Shown: positions 1 through 12,302, counted from the first letter of the stretch. The stretch is DNA of 64,000 nucleotides from Achatina immaculata (GCA_009760885.1 CM019701.1:39363515-39427514), one strand, 5' to 3'. The notes: a model not told the origin generated them from the letters alone. Program-made: numbers and translations.

Positions 1-430
1 GAATAAATGCGGGGAACACCAAATGCTTTGGAGGTCGCCGGTTATCGTGACCGGTTTATATTATGAAAAAACCTAGTTAGAAAAGCAACTAGTGAAATCA
101 TTTGGAGGATAATCAGGCCGATAGACTGAAGATACTCATTTTACATGGAGAAGAATCAGCCAGTTTTGATTCAGTTTGTAAGCATTTTGTAAAGACTAAA
201 TCTCGCTGCAAATAAAGTAAGAAAAAAAAGAAATATTCCACGAGAACATTTACTTTCTGTTGATGTCTGTGAAGTATGTTTACTTTTACATTTAAAAAAA
301 AAAAACAAAAAACTACAAAGTACCAAACTACCGAAAGTATCGAGGAAACCGGTATTTTAGAAAGTACTCCATACAAGGTGAAAGAAAGACAGGTATAACT
401 GTACCAGCTTCCAAAAAAATCCTTGTACTT
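1..430. other. AT-rich sequence without recognised gene
   Basis: No coding signature, RNA gene or repeat array is recognised. Open frames on the minus strand are short and rich in F, S and L, as expected from A-rich DNA read backwards. Confidence 0.5.
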
Positions 431-431
431 G

Positions 432-622
432 TACGAACTCCCTATAACTGCGAGCTGTTGTTCTTTGCAGCCGATGCTGTGGAGATGTTGAGGCACAGCG
501 TCGTATCGTCGTGGGAGCGAGTTATGGCGGCTACTTTTTCAGTCCTGGAGTACAGCTAAAAAGCAATGCTTCTTTAGCAGACTCCACCACCAAGGGAACT
601 ATGGCGATCCCTGCCACCTGGG
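432..622 (-). repeat. DR1 dispersed repeat, copy 1 (partial)
   Basis: Read on the minus strand, this matches the second half of a roughly 330-bp repeat also seen at 25640-26000, 37190-37540, 53335-53605 and 58405-58740. Shared landmarks in order are a 'gggatcgcc' segment, 'ggtggtggagtctgctaaagaa', a 'gctgtgcctcaac' segment and 'cagc(a/g)(t/c)(c/t)ggctg'. No tRNA-like promoter boxes or protein motif are visible, so the class is unknown. A GAA-type tail on other copies suggests retroposition. Confidence 0.65.
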
Positions 623-902
623 CAAAAAAAGAAGCACTGAAAATGGCTCACAGAAACTACCCAAGGTTCTAACACGTGGCATAACAAAAAATAACAAGAA
701 AAAGAAAACATTTTTAAAAAAATTAAATGCAGTAATGTTTGGAAAATCCAAGGAACAAAGAGGCAGAGAGAAAGGCCAAGAGAAAAATATCCCAGCGGAT
801 TGACCAAGCAGTGCAGGAGAAAAAAAAAGCATCTGAACTATTTTTAAACACCAAGAACCGCACAGGATGGACGAGCATGATCCACAGTGCAACACAGCAA
901 AT

Positions 903-945
903 TTAATAACAATAATACTATTAATAATAATAATAATAATAATTT
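903..945. repeat. AAT microsatellite
   Basis: An imperfect run of AAT/ATT trinucleotides. Confidence 0.8.
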
Positions 946-1045
946 AAAGAGAGAGAACAGCAGGTATAAGCTACAAATGGGGAAGAAGAAAAAGTAGTAG
1001 TAGTTCGGAACATTTTTTTTAAATAAAAAAAAATTTTAAACGATT

Positions 1046-1265
1046 ATCATCATCATCATACGTTATCATCATCATCATACGTTATCATCATAATCATACG
1101 TTATCATCATTATCATACGTTATCATCATAACCATACGTTATCATCATTATCATACGTTATCATCATTATCATACGTTATCATCATCATCATACGTTATC
1201 ATCATTATCATACGTTATCATCATTATCATACGTTATCATCATCATACGTTATCATCATCATACG
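1046..1265. repeat. 19-bp minisatellite (CGTTATCATCATNATCATA)
   Basis: About eleven head-to-tail copies of a 19-bp unit, itself built from ATC trinucleotides separated by a CGTT. Copies differ mainly at the middle trinucleotide (ATC, ATT, ATA, ACC). It probably grew from an ATC microsatellite interrupted by CGTT. Confidence 0.85.
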
Positions 1266-1739
1266 CTGGACACACCTAAAAGGTCTCCGATCAGTTCTTG
1301 CAATATGCTTACCAAAGATTCAATATTATGCATGATCCATTTCCTTTTTTAAAACAAAAAATATCATCTCTATTGAAATACTGTATTTATTATGAGAAAC
1401 CCTGTAATTGTCCAAGAAGAAATGGACGGGTGAATGCAAGGAAAAAAAAAACACAAAGCCTGAGATTCAATGCAACGGCATTTTCATTCTGAGATGGTCC
1501 TGGATGATGATGATGATGATGATAAATTAATTACCGGCCAGGACGATACCTGGAAGAAGCCAAGCTGATGAACAGAACGGAGAGGATGGCAGATTTCGAG
1601 AGAGGAGAAGAAAAAACAAAAGCATGCAGGAGCAAAACTGAAACGATTCTGATAGAAGCAAGCTTGGATTGTTACTTTCATAGATGGATTAAGATAAGTC
1701 TGAACTCCCATACACTTTGTATGTAACATATGTACTGCC

Positions 1740-2512
1740 GAGTTGTAGAAAAAAGAAGAAAAGGCCTACAGAAACTATTAGACATACTGCTGACAGAAAG
1801 AAAGTAGAAAGGACTTAGCCTAAATAGCAAGAAAACAGAAACAATGGTCAATCACGAAAACACACACACACGCGCGCTCGCAATTTTAAGGTCCAAGGAA
1901 GAACCTTGACACAAATACACACATTTAAATATCTGGCACTCAGGCAGCATTGGATGGCAAGAGACCTCTGAAATCAAGAACAGAATCTTATATCTTATAT
2001 CCTTCCCGTGCCGTTAAAAGTCAAACAAAAACAGCTTTCACACAAATGAGAGACACTTTTTGCAGTATATCTCTGTCAATGAACATCAGAAAAAGAGTTC
2101 TAAAATGCTATATTGAGCCTAACCTTCTCTATGGAAGTGAGTAATGGACAATCAATCGACCAGTGCAAAGATCACTACAAGCAAGAGATATGCTGCTCAT
2201 TAGAAGAATAATAAGAATACCATGGACAGCTAAGATGACAAACAGGTACTGTCTAACAAAAGTGAATGTAAAGAAAAAGGAACCAGATCAAATCCATAAG
2301 AAAGCAGAGATCAGTAAATAGACATATAATGAGAAGAGGATGGCTTGAAATAACATAATAACAGGAAAGACAAATTTAGGAAGAGATGCAGGGAAGACCA
2401 AGAGACAAAAATCACGGACAGTCTAACGCGACGGAGCTGAAGGAAAATATCAAGGAAGGAGATGTGTGGAGAGAAGCATGACCAGCATGGCACCTGATGA
2501 TGATGATTTTCA
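1740..2512 (+). pseudogene. LINE reverse transcriptase C-terminal fragment with GAT tail (family with '...HLMMMM' end)
   Basis: Broken frames read in order as the end of a non-LTR reverse transcriptase. There is a 'KGLSLNSKKTETMV'-like palm/thumb segment near 1790-1850, 'TFKYLA' near 1925, 'SLSMNIRKRVLKCYIEP' near 2070-2120 and 'IRIPWTAKMTN' near 2210-2240. The 3' end reads 'ggcacctgatgatgatgat', a short GAT-repeat tail instead of poly-A. Related pieces lie at 26440-26620 (minus), 27630-27860 and 30905-31090. Stops and frameshifts throughout show a dead copy. Confidence 0.7.
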
Positions 2513-2659
2513 GATGAGGTTTTGTGTAATCAGTTCCTGATTCAATGAATTGTTTTTGAGTTGCTGTAGGTAAAATATTTGATGATACAGTGTACATCAC
2601 TCTATGAAAACCATCAAGAATACTCTCTAAAGACAAGTCTGTTATCTTTCAGAATTTAT

Positions 2660-3870
2660 ATGAGTGTAGCAAAAGCAACATTCTGGCTATATCTAATATC
2701 TAACATTTTGCTTGTCGCTGAAGTGGTGTTGTCTTTGTTATAAGAACTGACCACGGAGTCTTGATTAAATTTTCTTTGAAGTTTTCTTTTTCTGAAACAG
2801 AAAATTCTAAAGAAGACATCTTCTTCTTCAGATAAATTACCGCAAGTCTTTTTCTTCTGAAACATTGTTATAAATCTTCTTCAGGAACATTACCACAAGT
2901 CTTTTTCTTCTGAATTTCATTTATTCATTTGCATGTCCCTTGCGGAACTTTGCCTCCCTAACAGCACTCCTGTAGGCCTCTCGGTTGTGAGCAAGATGGC
3001 CTCTGCCGATGCATCCATTTGCAGATCATCAACGATGTCTTGCAGCCCTCTTCGCCTTGCTCTCCCTCTCTTTCTGTTTCTCATTTTCTTCTGAAACATT
3101 GTTATAAATATTGTTCTTCAGAAATGTTAGAACAAAACTTTTTTTTCCTGAAACATTACTACAAATCTTCTTCGCCAGAAATATTCTTGTTCCGAAACAT
3201 TACAGCAAAACTTCTTCATCGGAAAAATTGCTACAAATGTTCATCTTCGGAAACATTACTAAACTATTCCTCATTACAAAAATATTCTTACAACTTTTAT
3301 TCGTTAAAAACCTTCTTACAAATCTTCATCATTACAAACATTGCTACAGATCTTCGTTAGAAATATCATTAGAGAGCTTTTTATTTTTATTAAAACGTAC
3401 ATACAAATCTGTTTTCAGTAAAATTATTCTTACATTTTTTTTTCCTTCCAAACATTGCAATATTTCTTCTTCGTCATAAATATTGCTTCAGATTTTCTCC
3501 ACTAGAAGTACGTATTGCTACAAATCGAAACATTACTACAGATCTTCGTTTGAAAACTTGCTACAATTTTTTTCGATATCGAAGAAATCTTGTCATTAGA
3601 AAGATTACTATAAATTGTTTTCTTTGGAAACATTACTATAAATCTTCTTGATTAGAAAAATTACTATAAATCTTTTTTTCATTTGTAACTTTACAGGAAA
3701 TCTTATTCATTAGAAACATCGCTAAAAATCTTCATCATTAGAGACTTCACTGAAAATCGTCTTCGTTATAAAAATTACTACAGATCTTCTTCATCAGAAA
3801 CACCAACACAAATCTTCTTCATTAGATACATTGCTACATGTCTTCTGTATTGAAAACATTTCTACAAATC
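2660..3870. repeat. Degenerate ~25-bp AT-rich tandem repeat
   Basis: A motif like 'gaaacattactacaaatcttcttc' recurs every 20-30 bp with many substitutions and indels over 1.2 kb. It is the most decayed array in the window, hence probably the oldest. It is interrupted by a LINE 3' end at 2917-3087, with array units on both sides. Confidence 0.7.
2917..3087 (-). mobile_element. 5'-truncated LINE 3' end (family X), inserted in the minisatellite
   Basis: On the minus strand this encodes the C-terminal LINE tail 'KRGRARRRGLQDIVDDLQM' and then runs to '...gcaaatgaataaatgaaa', a 4-bp-type 3' tail. The same 3' end is found at 25062-25345, 29888-30410, 56280-56550 and 62100-62520. Degenerate array units flank both sides, so the LINE jumped into a pre-existing minisatellite. 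Confidence 0.75.
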
Positions 3871-4074
3871 TATGTCCTGGCATCAGATGCACTGACCATG
3901 TAGAAGGCAACAGGTTCCAGGGAAGTGTACTAACTATCGCAGCAAATGAAGTCTGGATGCTGATATGGGCTATATCGGTTTAAAAAAGAATCTGGAGAAC
4001 TAATTCAAACTTCTTTACCACCAACGTGCTGCATGGAAGTATAATATTTTCAATTGTGTATCATATGTCTGTGA

Positions 4075-4101
4075 ATCTCTCTCTCTCTCTCTCTCTCTCT
4101 G
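4075..4101. repeat. CT microsatellite
   Basis: A run of CT dinucleotides directly at the end of the LINE fragment that follows on the minus strand. Confidence 0.85.
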
Positions 4102-4102
4102 A

Positions 4103-4515
4103 ACCTTAAGTGCCCAGGGCACATGGGGCTTCCGCAAGGGTTTTCCACAAATGCCTGTCTTTTGCCTTTTTTTCTGCTCTTGCCCAGGTGAGCCCTCTAT
4201 TGCTCAACATCCTTTCTGTTGTTCTTCTCCATGTCTCTTTTGGTCTACCCTTACTTCTGTTCCCCTGTGGTGTCCATCTTAGTGCTATTTTTGGTAGTGA
4301 GTTGTCAGTCATTCGGGCACATGTCCCAACCATCGCCAGCGTCTTTCCTCAATAATTGTTGTCAGTGCCTTCATCTGCATTTCTGCCAATAAGATGTTAT
4401 TTCTTATGGTGTTTGGCCAAAATATTTTTCTAATTCTTCGTAAACGTTTAGTCTGGAAAAAATTCAACTTGTTTTCTGTGGTTTTAGTGATTTTGTCTGT
4501 GAATAGTTCCATATT
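4103..4515 (-). pseudogene. LINE reverse transcriptase C-terminal fragment
   Basis: Two overlapping minus-strand frames give 'FQTKRLRRIRKIFWPNTI' and 'RWRWLGHV', then 'ALRWTPQGNRSKGRPKETWRR' and 'RHLWKTLAEAPCA'. This is the usual thumb and tail of L2/RTE-like LINEs (GRPKETWRR motif). One frameshift separates them. A shorter copy lies at 10131-10388, as part of a larger duplicated stretch that also carries the following 300 bp. Confidence 0.75.
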
Positions 4516-4828
4516 ATAGAATCGAAACTTAAAGATGGTCTTTGATTAACACATCACATGCTTCACAAAACTTTACCACTTCACTAAATCAGGTCCGATG
4601 AAATGTTCACTGAATTCATTTATTTTGACATGTAAGATCAAGATGTCTTGTCGACAGCATCACGTGGATTGAATCACTTAATCATCTGTTCACAATATCA
4701 AACTCTATCATATTCTACATGCAGCACTTCTCAACGTTCTCAGCTTCACAATATTCTACACTTGATACGAGAATATTTCCTAAATCAGTATCAGATCTGC
4801 AACACGTGGTCAGCTGGTTTCTCGTCTA

Positions 4829-6044
4829 AAATCACTGTACTCCAAGTTCCAAAAGTATCAAATCTTCTTAATCACTTGAACCACAACTTTAACACTACTT
4901 CTCATTCTATAACGGATCGTTCTCTTCCTTCTTCTTCTTCTTCTGTGTTTCTGTCGCCTCCGTGTCTCTCTGGTGTGTGTTCTCTACTTCTCCTTCTACT
5001 GCTCTTCTCTGTCTACTTCGAACGATCCCCCTCACTTGTCCGCTAGCCTCTGGACTTCCTCTTCTTGGGGGCTCCTTCCTTCTACTGCTCATTCCTTTGA
5101 CGTCTGGCCCGGTCTCTATTCATGGACCATCCTTGTTCCTCCATCTTCGGGCTCCCCTCCTTTGTCTCCTCTCTCCTGTACTTCCGTACTTCTTGGTCCC
5201 TGATTGTCTCTTCTTCTGTCTTCAGGCTCCGTCCTCTGTCTCCTCTCTCCAGGACTTCCGTACCTCGTGGTTCTCTCCTACCTCTCCGCTCACCTTTTTA
5301 TCTTCAAGTCCAGCTTGACTGATTAACCAATACGTATTTTGGCTCCACCCTTCAGATGTCCACTGGTTCCCCTGAGTGATCTGATTGTCCGTCATTCAAA
5401 CTGCCCCATGACTTATATCTCGTAAGTCAATTGTCCAATAGGCCGCTCCTCTGAATATTTAATTGGTCAGCTGGCCGAGTTCGTCACTCTTTTATTTAAA
5501 AACCGTGTGCAACACCGTCCTAACGCTAATAGGTGTCAAAGTGTCAACTCCGTCTCTATAATTATCATTTACCTAAGACATTATCTTCCTCTTTCATGTC
5601 GGAGGTTTTATCGTGTCCTCGTTTTTCACTGTGTCTGGCTTTTTCTATTTGTATTTTCTATTTTGTTTACACGTGTCAACGTCCAACGTTTATTTAGTAT
5701 TATTATTTTCATAATCATATTCAATAATAATAATAACAACAACAATAATCATTACTTACAAGGCCATGCTACAGAAGTTGGAACAACTGAAAACCTGCTA
5801 CCAAAGAGCCAGAACAGAAAATGAATTACTCATATAAAACTGCCGCTTGGAGAAAAACGATATTCCATAGACTGAATTGTCAAAGATATGACACACTTAT
5901 ATTCTAAGGCGAGACTATAGCAAAAATATCTGGCAGGTGCTACAGTTAAGATCTGGATGTTTCTCGGCGTGAAATACTACTGTTAGGAACTGGTTGTTTC
6001 TCGTATAGAAATATTACAGTTAGGAACTGGTTGTTTCTCGTATA
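4829..6044. repeat. Block B, copy 1 (1.2-kb unidentified repeat)
   Basis: The first of four copies (others at 6045-7188, 7826-8890 and 10688-11840). The block has a strongly pyrimidine-rich left third on the + strand, then 'cttttatttaaaaaccgtgtg' (a possible TATA-type promoter) near 5490, an AAT/AAC microsatellite near 5730, and a right end with a possible coiled-coil reading (MLQKLEQLKTCYQRARTENE). Copy 2 starts 1216 bp downstream. No coding family is recognised. The TATA-like box might suggest an LTR or promoter-bearing mobile element, but no TG...CA ends or primer site were found. Confidence 0.6.
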
Positions 6045-7188
6045 AAATCACTGTACTCCAAGTTCCAAAAGTATCAAATCTTCTTAATCACTTGAACCAC
6101 AACTTTAACACTACTTCTCATTCTATAACGGATCGTTCTCTTCCTTCTTCTTCTTCTTCTGTGTTTCTGTCGCCTCCGTGTCTCTCTGGTGTGTGTTCTC
6201 TACTTCTCCTTCTACTGCTCTTCTCTGTCTACTTCGAACGATCCCCCTCACTTGTCCGCTAGCCTCTGGACTTCCTCTTCTTGGGGGCTCCTTCCTTCTA
6301 CTGCTCATTCCTTTGACGTCTGGCCCGGTCTCTATTCATGGACCATCCTTGTTCCTCCATCTTCGGGCTCCCCTCCTTTGTCTCCTCTCTCCTGTACTTC
6401 CGTACTTCTTGGTCCCTGATTGTCTCTTCTTCTGTCTTCAGGCTCCGTCCTCTGTCTCCTCTCTCCAGGACTTCCGTACCTCGTGGTTCTCTCCTACCTC
6501 TCCGCTCACCTTTTTATCTTCAAGTCCAGCTTGACTGATTAACCAATACGTATTTTGGCTCCACCCTTCAGATGTCCACTGGTTCCCCTGAGTGATCTGA
6601 TTGTCCGTCATTCAAACTGCCCCATGACTTATATCTCGTAAGTCAATTGTCCAATAGGCCGCTCCTCTGAATATTTAATTGGTCAGCTGGCCGAGTTCGT
6701 CACTCTTTTATTTAAAAACCGTGTGCAACACCGTCCTAACGCTAATAGGTGTCAAAGTGTCAACTCCGTCTCTATAATTATCATTTACCTAAGACATTAT
6801 CTTCCTCTTTCATGTCGGAGGTTTTATCGTGTCCTCGTTTTTCACTGTGTCTGGCTTTTTCTATTTGTATTTTCTATTTTGTTTACACGTGTCAACGTCC
6901 AACGTTTATTTAGTATTATTATTTTCATAATCATATTCAATAATAATAATAACAACAACAATAATCATTACTTACAAGGCCATGCTACAGAAGTTGGAAC
7001 AACTAAAAACCTGCTACCAAAGAGCCAGAACAGAAAATGAATTACTCATATAAAACTGCCGCTTGGAGAAAAACGATATTCCATAGACTGAATTGTCAAA
7101 GATATGACACACTTATATTCTAAGGCGAGACTATAGCAAAAATATCTGGCAGGTGCTACAGTTAAGATCTGGATGTTTCTCGGCGTGA
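6045..7188. repeat. Block B, copy 2
   Basis: Near-identical to copy 1 over its full length, including all internal frames. The junction between copies falls in similar sequence ('ttctcgtctaaaatcac' at copy 1, 'ttctcgtataaaatcac' at copy 2), pointing to unequal exchange through short homology with the 37-bp minisatellite. Confidence 0.8.
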
Positions 7189-7318
7189 AATACTACTGTT
7201 AGGAACTGGTTGTTTCTCGTATAGAAATATTACAGTTAGGAACTGGTTGTTTCTCGTATAGAAATATTACAGTTAGTAACTGGTTGTTTCTCGTATAGAA
7301 ATATTACAGTTAGGTAGA
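7189..7318. repeat. 37-bp minisatellite, left of LINE endonuclease fragment
   Basis: About three and a half copies of 'ttaggaactggttgtttctc'-type units of 37 bp. Shorter versions precede the other LINE endonuclease fragments (8890-8978 and 11840-11928). A related array is found beyond the 3' end of the LINE at 19890-20340. Confidence 0.8.
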
Positions 7319-7691
7319 ATAATGACCCTAGTCAAAACATCCATTCCAGCAGATAGATATAAGCAGATCTGTAGAAGGCGAGCTGGAACACCTGACAGTG
7401 AAACTCCTACTAACCAGTGGAGACATACAAATTACCAACTGCTACAGCCCTCCTGCCACGGCCCTACAGCTTCACAAAATAAAAGTGGAAAGCACAAACC
7501 ACCTTGTTCTTGGGAACTTCAACAGCCACTCCCCAAGCTGGGGCTACAAGACAATGAACCACAGAGAAGAAGAACTGGAAGATTGGATGACAGACAACAA
7601 ACTACCCCTCGTTAACTGACCAAAAGACAAAATGACCTTCTACTCCAGGGCATGGAAAAAATCAAAGACACCTGACTTCACTGCAATAACA
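7319..7691 (+). pseudogene. LINE APE-type endonuclease fragment, copy 1
   Basis: Broken frames give 'IMTLVKTSIPA', then 'GDIQITNCYSPP', 'HLVLGNFNSHSPSWGY', 'EEELEDWM' and, after a stop, 'TFYSRAWKKSKTPDFTAITDDIHRP'. This is the second half of the apurinic endonuclease domain of an RNase H-bearing LINE (I/Nimbus/Jockey-like group). The usual GDFN is GNFN, which removes a catalytic Asp. The upstream half of the domain is absent, so this is a 5'-truncated insertion. Near-identical copies at 8979-9353 and 11929-12302 share the same stop and substitutions. Confidence 0.75.
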
Positions 7692-7826
7692 GACGACATA
7701 CATCGACCTACAGTCAGAACAGTCAACATACAACTAGGGGGAAGTAACAGTCGACATACATAGACCTACAGTCAGAACAGTCAACATACATCTAGGGGGA
7801 AGTAACAGTCGACATACATAGACCTA
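7692..7826. repeat. 58-bp minisatellite derived from LINE endonuclease, array 1
   Basis: A little over two copies of the 58-bp unit ('acagacgacatacat...tagggggaagta'). It breaks directly into block B copy 3. Confidence 0.8.
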
Positions 7827-8890
7827 ACGGATCGTTCTCTTCCTTCTTCTTCTTCTTCTGTGTTTCTGTCGCCTCCGTGTCTCTCTGGTGTGTGTTCTCT
7901 ACTTCTCCTTCTACTGCTCTTCTCTGTCTACTTCGAACGATCCCCCTCACTTGTCCGCTAGCCTCTGGACTTCCTCTTCTTGGGGGCTCCTTCCTTCTAC
8001 TGCTCATTCCTTTGACGTCTGGCCCGGTCTCTATTCATGGACCATCCTTGTTCCTCCATCTTCGGGCTCCCCTCCTTTGTCTCCTCTCTCCTGTACTTCC
8101 GTACTTCTTGGTCCCTGATTGTCTCTTCTTCTGTCTTCAGGCTCCGTCCTCTGTCTCCTCTCTCCAGGACTTCCGTACCTCGTGGTTCTCTCCTACCTCT
8201 CCGCTCACCTTTTTATCTTCAAGTCCAGCTTGACTGATTAACCAATACGTATTTTGGCTCCACCCTTCAGATGTCCACTGGTTCCCCTGAGTGATCTGAT
8301 TGTCCGTCATTCAAACTGCCCCATGACTTATATCTCGTAAGTCAATTGTCCAATAGGCCGCTCCTCTGAATATTTAATTGGTCAGCTGGCCGAGTTCGTC
8401 ACTCTTTTATTTAAAAACCGTGTGCAACACCGTCCTAACGCTAATAGGTGTCAAAGTGTCAACTCCGTCTCTATAATTATCATTTACCTAAGACATTATC
8501 TTCCTCTTTCATGTCGGAGGTTTTATCGTGTCCTCGTTTTTCACTGTGTCTGGCTTTTTCTATTTGTATTTTCTATTTTGTTTACACGTGTCAACGTCCA
8601 ACGTTTATTTAGTATTATTATTTTCATAATCATATTCAATAATAATAATAACAACAACAATAATCATTACTTACAAGGCCATGCTACAGAAGTTGGAACA
8701 ACTGAAAACCTGCTACCAAAGAGCCAGAACAGAAAATGAATTACTCATATAAAACTGCCGCTTGGAGAAAAACGATATTCCATAGACAGAATTGTCAAAG
8801 ATATGACATACTTATATTCTAAGGCGAGACTATAGCAAAAATATCTGGCAGGTGCTACAGTTAAGATCTGGATGTTTCTCGGCGTGAAAT
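7826..8890. repeat. Block B, copy 3 (left-truncated)
   Basis: Same sequence as copies 1 and 2 but starting about 80 bp further in, at 'aacggatcgttctcttcc', fused straight to the 58-bp array. It is followed by two 37-bp units. Confidence 0.8.
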
Positions 8891-8978
8891 ACTACTGTTA
8901 GGATCTGGTTGTTTCTCGTATAGAAATATTACAGTTAGGAACTGGTTGTTTCTCGTATAGAAATATTACAGTTAGGTA

Positions 8979-9353
8979 GAATAATGACCCTAGTCAAAAC
9001 ATCCGTCCCAGCAGATAGATATAAGCAGATCTGTAGAAGGCGAGCTGGAACACCTGACAGTAAAGCTCCTCCTAACCAGTGGAGACATACAAATTACCAA
9101 CTGCTGCAGCCCTCCTACCACGGCCCTACAGCTTCACAAAATAAAAGTGGAAAGCACAAACCACCTTGTTCTTGGGAACTTCAACAGCCACTCCCCAAGC
9201 TGGGGCTACAAGACAATGAACCACAGAGGAGAAGAACTGGAAGATTGGATGACAGACAACAAACTACCCCTCGTTAACTGACCAAAAGACAAAATGACCT
9301 TCTACTCCAGGGCATGGAAAAAATCAAAGACACCTGACTTCACTGCAGTAACA
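8979..9353 (+). pseudogene. LINE endonuclease fragment, copy 2
   Basis: Same fragment and order as 7319-7691, with a few substitutions (for example 'SVPADRY' instead of 'SIPADRY'). It carries the same GNFN change and the same stop after 'KLPLVN', so it is a segmental duplicate and not a separate insertion. Confidence 0.75.
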
Positions 9354-10131
9354 GACGACATACATCGACCTACAGTCAGAACAGTCAACATACAACTAGG
9401 GGGAAGTAACAGTCGACATACATAGACCTACAGTCAGAACAGTCAACATACATCTAGGGGGAAGTAACAGTCGACATACATAGACCTACAGTCAGAACAG
9501 TCAACATACATCTAGGGGGAAGTAACAGTCGACATACATAGACCTACAGTCAGAACAGTCAACATACAACTAGGGGGAAGTAACAGACGACATACATCAA
9601 CCTACAGTCAGAACAGTCAACATACAACTAGGGGGAAGTAACAGACGACATACATCAACCTACAGTCAGAACAGTCAACATACAACTAGGGGGAAGTAAC
9701 AGACGACATACATCAACCTACAGTCAGAACAGTCAACATACAACTAGGGGGAAGTAACAGACGACATACATAGACCTACAGTCAGAACAGTCAACATACA
9801 ACTAGGGGGAAGTAACAGACGACATACATCGACCTACAGTCAGAACAGTCAACATACAACTAGGGGGAAGTAACAGACGACATACATCAACCTACAGTCA
9901 GAACAGTCAACATACAACTAGGGGGAAGTAACAGACGGCATACATCAACCTACAGTCAGAACAGTCAACATACAACTAGGGGGAAGTAACAGACGACATA
10001 CATCAACCTACAGTCAGAACAGTCAACATACAACTAGGGGGAAGTAACAGACGACATACATCAACCTACAGTCAGAACAGTCAACATACAACTAGAGGGA
10101 AGTAACAGACGACATACATCAACCTACAGTC
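9354..10131. repeat. 58-bp minisatellite derived from LINE endonuclease, array 2
   Basis: About thirteen head-to-tail 58-bp units. Variants at one position (catagacct, catcgacct, catcaacct) fall in blocks, showing local spread of variants. The unit corresponds to the end of the endonuclease domain around the 'QLGGSN' (usually GGSDH) motif. It ends abruptly in a copy of the LINE fragment seen at 4256. Confidence 0.9.
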
Positions 10132-10690
10132 AGTTCCCCTGTGGTGTCCATCTTAGTGCTATTTTGGTAGTGAGTTGTCAGTCATTCGGGCACATGTCCC
10201 AACCATCGCCAGCGTCTTTCCTCATAATTGTTGTCAGTGCCTTCATCTGCATTTCTGCCAATAAGATGTTATTTCTTATGGTGTTTGGCCAAAATATTTT
10301 TCTAATTCTTCGTAAACGTTTAGTCTGGAAAAAATTCAACTTGTTTTCTGTGGTTTTAGTGATTTTGTCTGTGAATAGTTCCATATTATAGAATCGAAAC
10401 TTAAAGATGGTCTTTGATTAACACATCACATGCTTCACAAAACTTTACCACTTCACTAAATCAGGTCCGATGAAATGTTCACTGAATTCAATTATTTTGA
10501 CATGTAAGATCAAGATGTATTGTCGACAGCATCACGTGGATTGTTCACAATATCAAACTCTATCATATTCTACATGCAGCATTTCTCAACGTTCTCAGCT
10601 TCACAATATTCTACACTTGATACGAGAACATTTCCTAAATCAGTATTATATCAGATCTGCAACACGTGGTCAACTAGTTTCTCGTCTAAA
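10131..10690 (-). pseudogene. Duplicate of LINE C-terminal fragment plus flank (copy of ~4256-4829)
   Basis: Same minus-strand reading as 4309-4512 ('FQTKRLRRIRKIFWPNTI'), then the same flanking sequence up to block B. It lacks the last 150 bp of the LINE end seen at 4103-4256. Confidence 0.75.
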
Positions 10691-11840
10691 ATCACTTTAC
10701 TCGAAGTTCCAAAAGTATCAAATCTTCTTAATCACTTGAATCACAACTTTAACACTACTTCTGATTCTATAACAGATCGTTCTCTTCCTTCTTCCTTCTT
10801 CTTCTTCTTCTGTGTTTCTGTCGCCTCCGTGTCTCTCTGGTGTGTTCTCTACTTCTCCTTCTACTGCTCTTCTCTGTCTACTTCGAACGATCCCCCTCAC
10901 TTGTCCGCTAGCCTCTGGACTTCCTCTTCTTGGGGGCTCCTTCCTTCTCCTGCTCATTCCTTTGACGTCTGGCCCGGTCTCTATTCATGGACCATCTTTG
11001 TTCCTCCATCTTCGGGCTCCCCTTCTTTGTCTCCTCTCTCCTGTACTTCCGTACTTCTTGGTCCCTGATTGTCTCTTCTTCCGTCTTCAGGCTCCGTTCT
11101 CTGTCTCCTCTCTCCAGGACTTCCGTACCTCGTGGTTCTCTCCTACCTCTCCGCTCACCTTTTTATCTTCAAGTCCAGCTTGACTGATTAACCAATACGT
11201 ATTTTGGCTCCACCCTTCAGATGTCCACTGATTCCCCTGAGTGATCTGATTGTCCGTCATTCAAACTGCCCCATGACTTATATCTCGTAAGTCAATTGTC
11301 CAATAGGCCGCTCCTCTGAATATTTAATTGGTCAGCTGGCCGAGTTCGTCACTCTTTTATTTAAAAACCGTGTGCAACACCGTCCTAACGCTAAAAGGTG
11401 TCAAAGTGTCAACTCCGTCTCTATAATTATCATTTACCTAAGACATTATCTTCCTCTTTCATGTCGGAGGTTTTATCGTGTCCTTGTTTTTCACTGTGTC
11501 TGGCTTTTTCTATTTGTATTTTCTATTTTGTTTACACGTGTCAACGTCCAACGTTTATTTAGTATTATTATTTTCATAATCATATTCAATAATAATAATA
11601 ACAACAACAATAATCATTACTTACAAGGCCATGCTACAGAAGTTGGAACAACTAAAAACCTGCTACCAAAGAGCCAGAACAGAAAATGAATTACTCATAT
11701 AAAACTGCCGCTTGGAGAAAAACGATATTCCATAGACTGAATTGTCAAAGATATGACACACTTATATTCTAAGGCGAGACTATAGCAAAAATATCTGGCA
11801 GGTGCTACAGTTAAGATCTGGATGTTTCTCGGCGTGAAAT
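10688..11840. repeat. Block B, copy 4
   Basis: Slightly more diverged than copies 1-3 (an indel in the TTC tract near 10790 and scattered substitutions). It is followed by two 37-bp units at 11845-11928 and the third LINE endonuclease fragment. Confidence 0.8.
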
Positions 11841-11928
11841 ACTACTGTTAGGAACTGGTTGTTTCTCGTATAGAAATATTACAGTTAGGAACTGGTTGTT
11901 TCTCGTATAGAAATATTACAGTTAGGTA

Positions 11929-12302
11929 GAATAATGACCCTAGTCAAAACATCCATTCCAGCAGATAGATATAAGCAGATCTGTAGAAGGCGAGCTGGAA
12001 CACCTGACAGTGAAACTCCTACTAACCAGTGGAGACATACAAATTACCAACTGCTACAGCCCTCCTGCCACGGCCCTACAGCTTCACAAAATAAAAGTGG
12101 AAAGCACAAACCACCTTGTTCTTGGGAACTTCAACAGCCACTCCCCAAGCTGGGGCTACAAGACAATGAACCACAGAGAAGAAGAACTGGAAGATTGGAT
12201 GACAGACAACAAACTACCCCTCGTTAACTGACCAAAAGACAAAATGACCTTCTACTCCAGGGCATGGAAAAAATCAAAGACACCTGACTTCACTGCAATA
12301 AC
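11929..12302 (+). pseudogene. LINE endonuclease fragment, copy 3
   Basis: Essentially identical to copy 1. From here the LINE continues through the 58-bp array into the endonuclease-RT linker, so this is the copy joined to the rest of the element. Confidence 0.75.

Noticed and set aside
4962..5318. 118-codon frame repeated in block B
   Set aside because: Composition follows the pyrimidine-rich DNA; it is open in other frames too and no motif or conserved start is seen.
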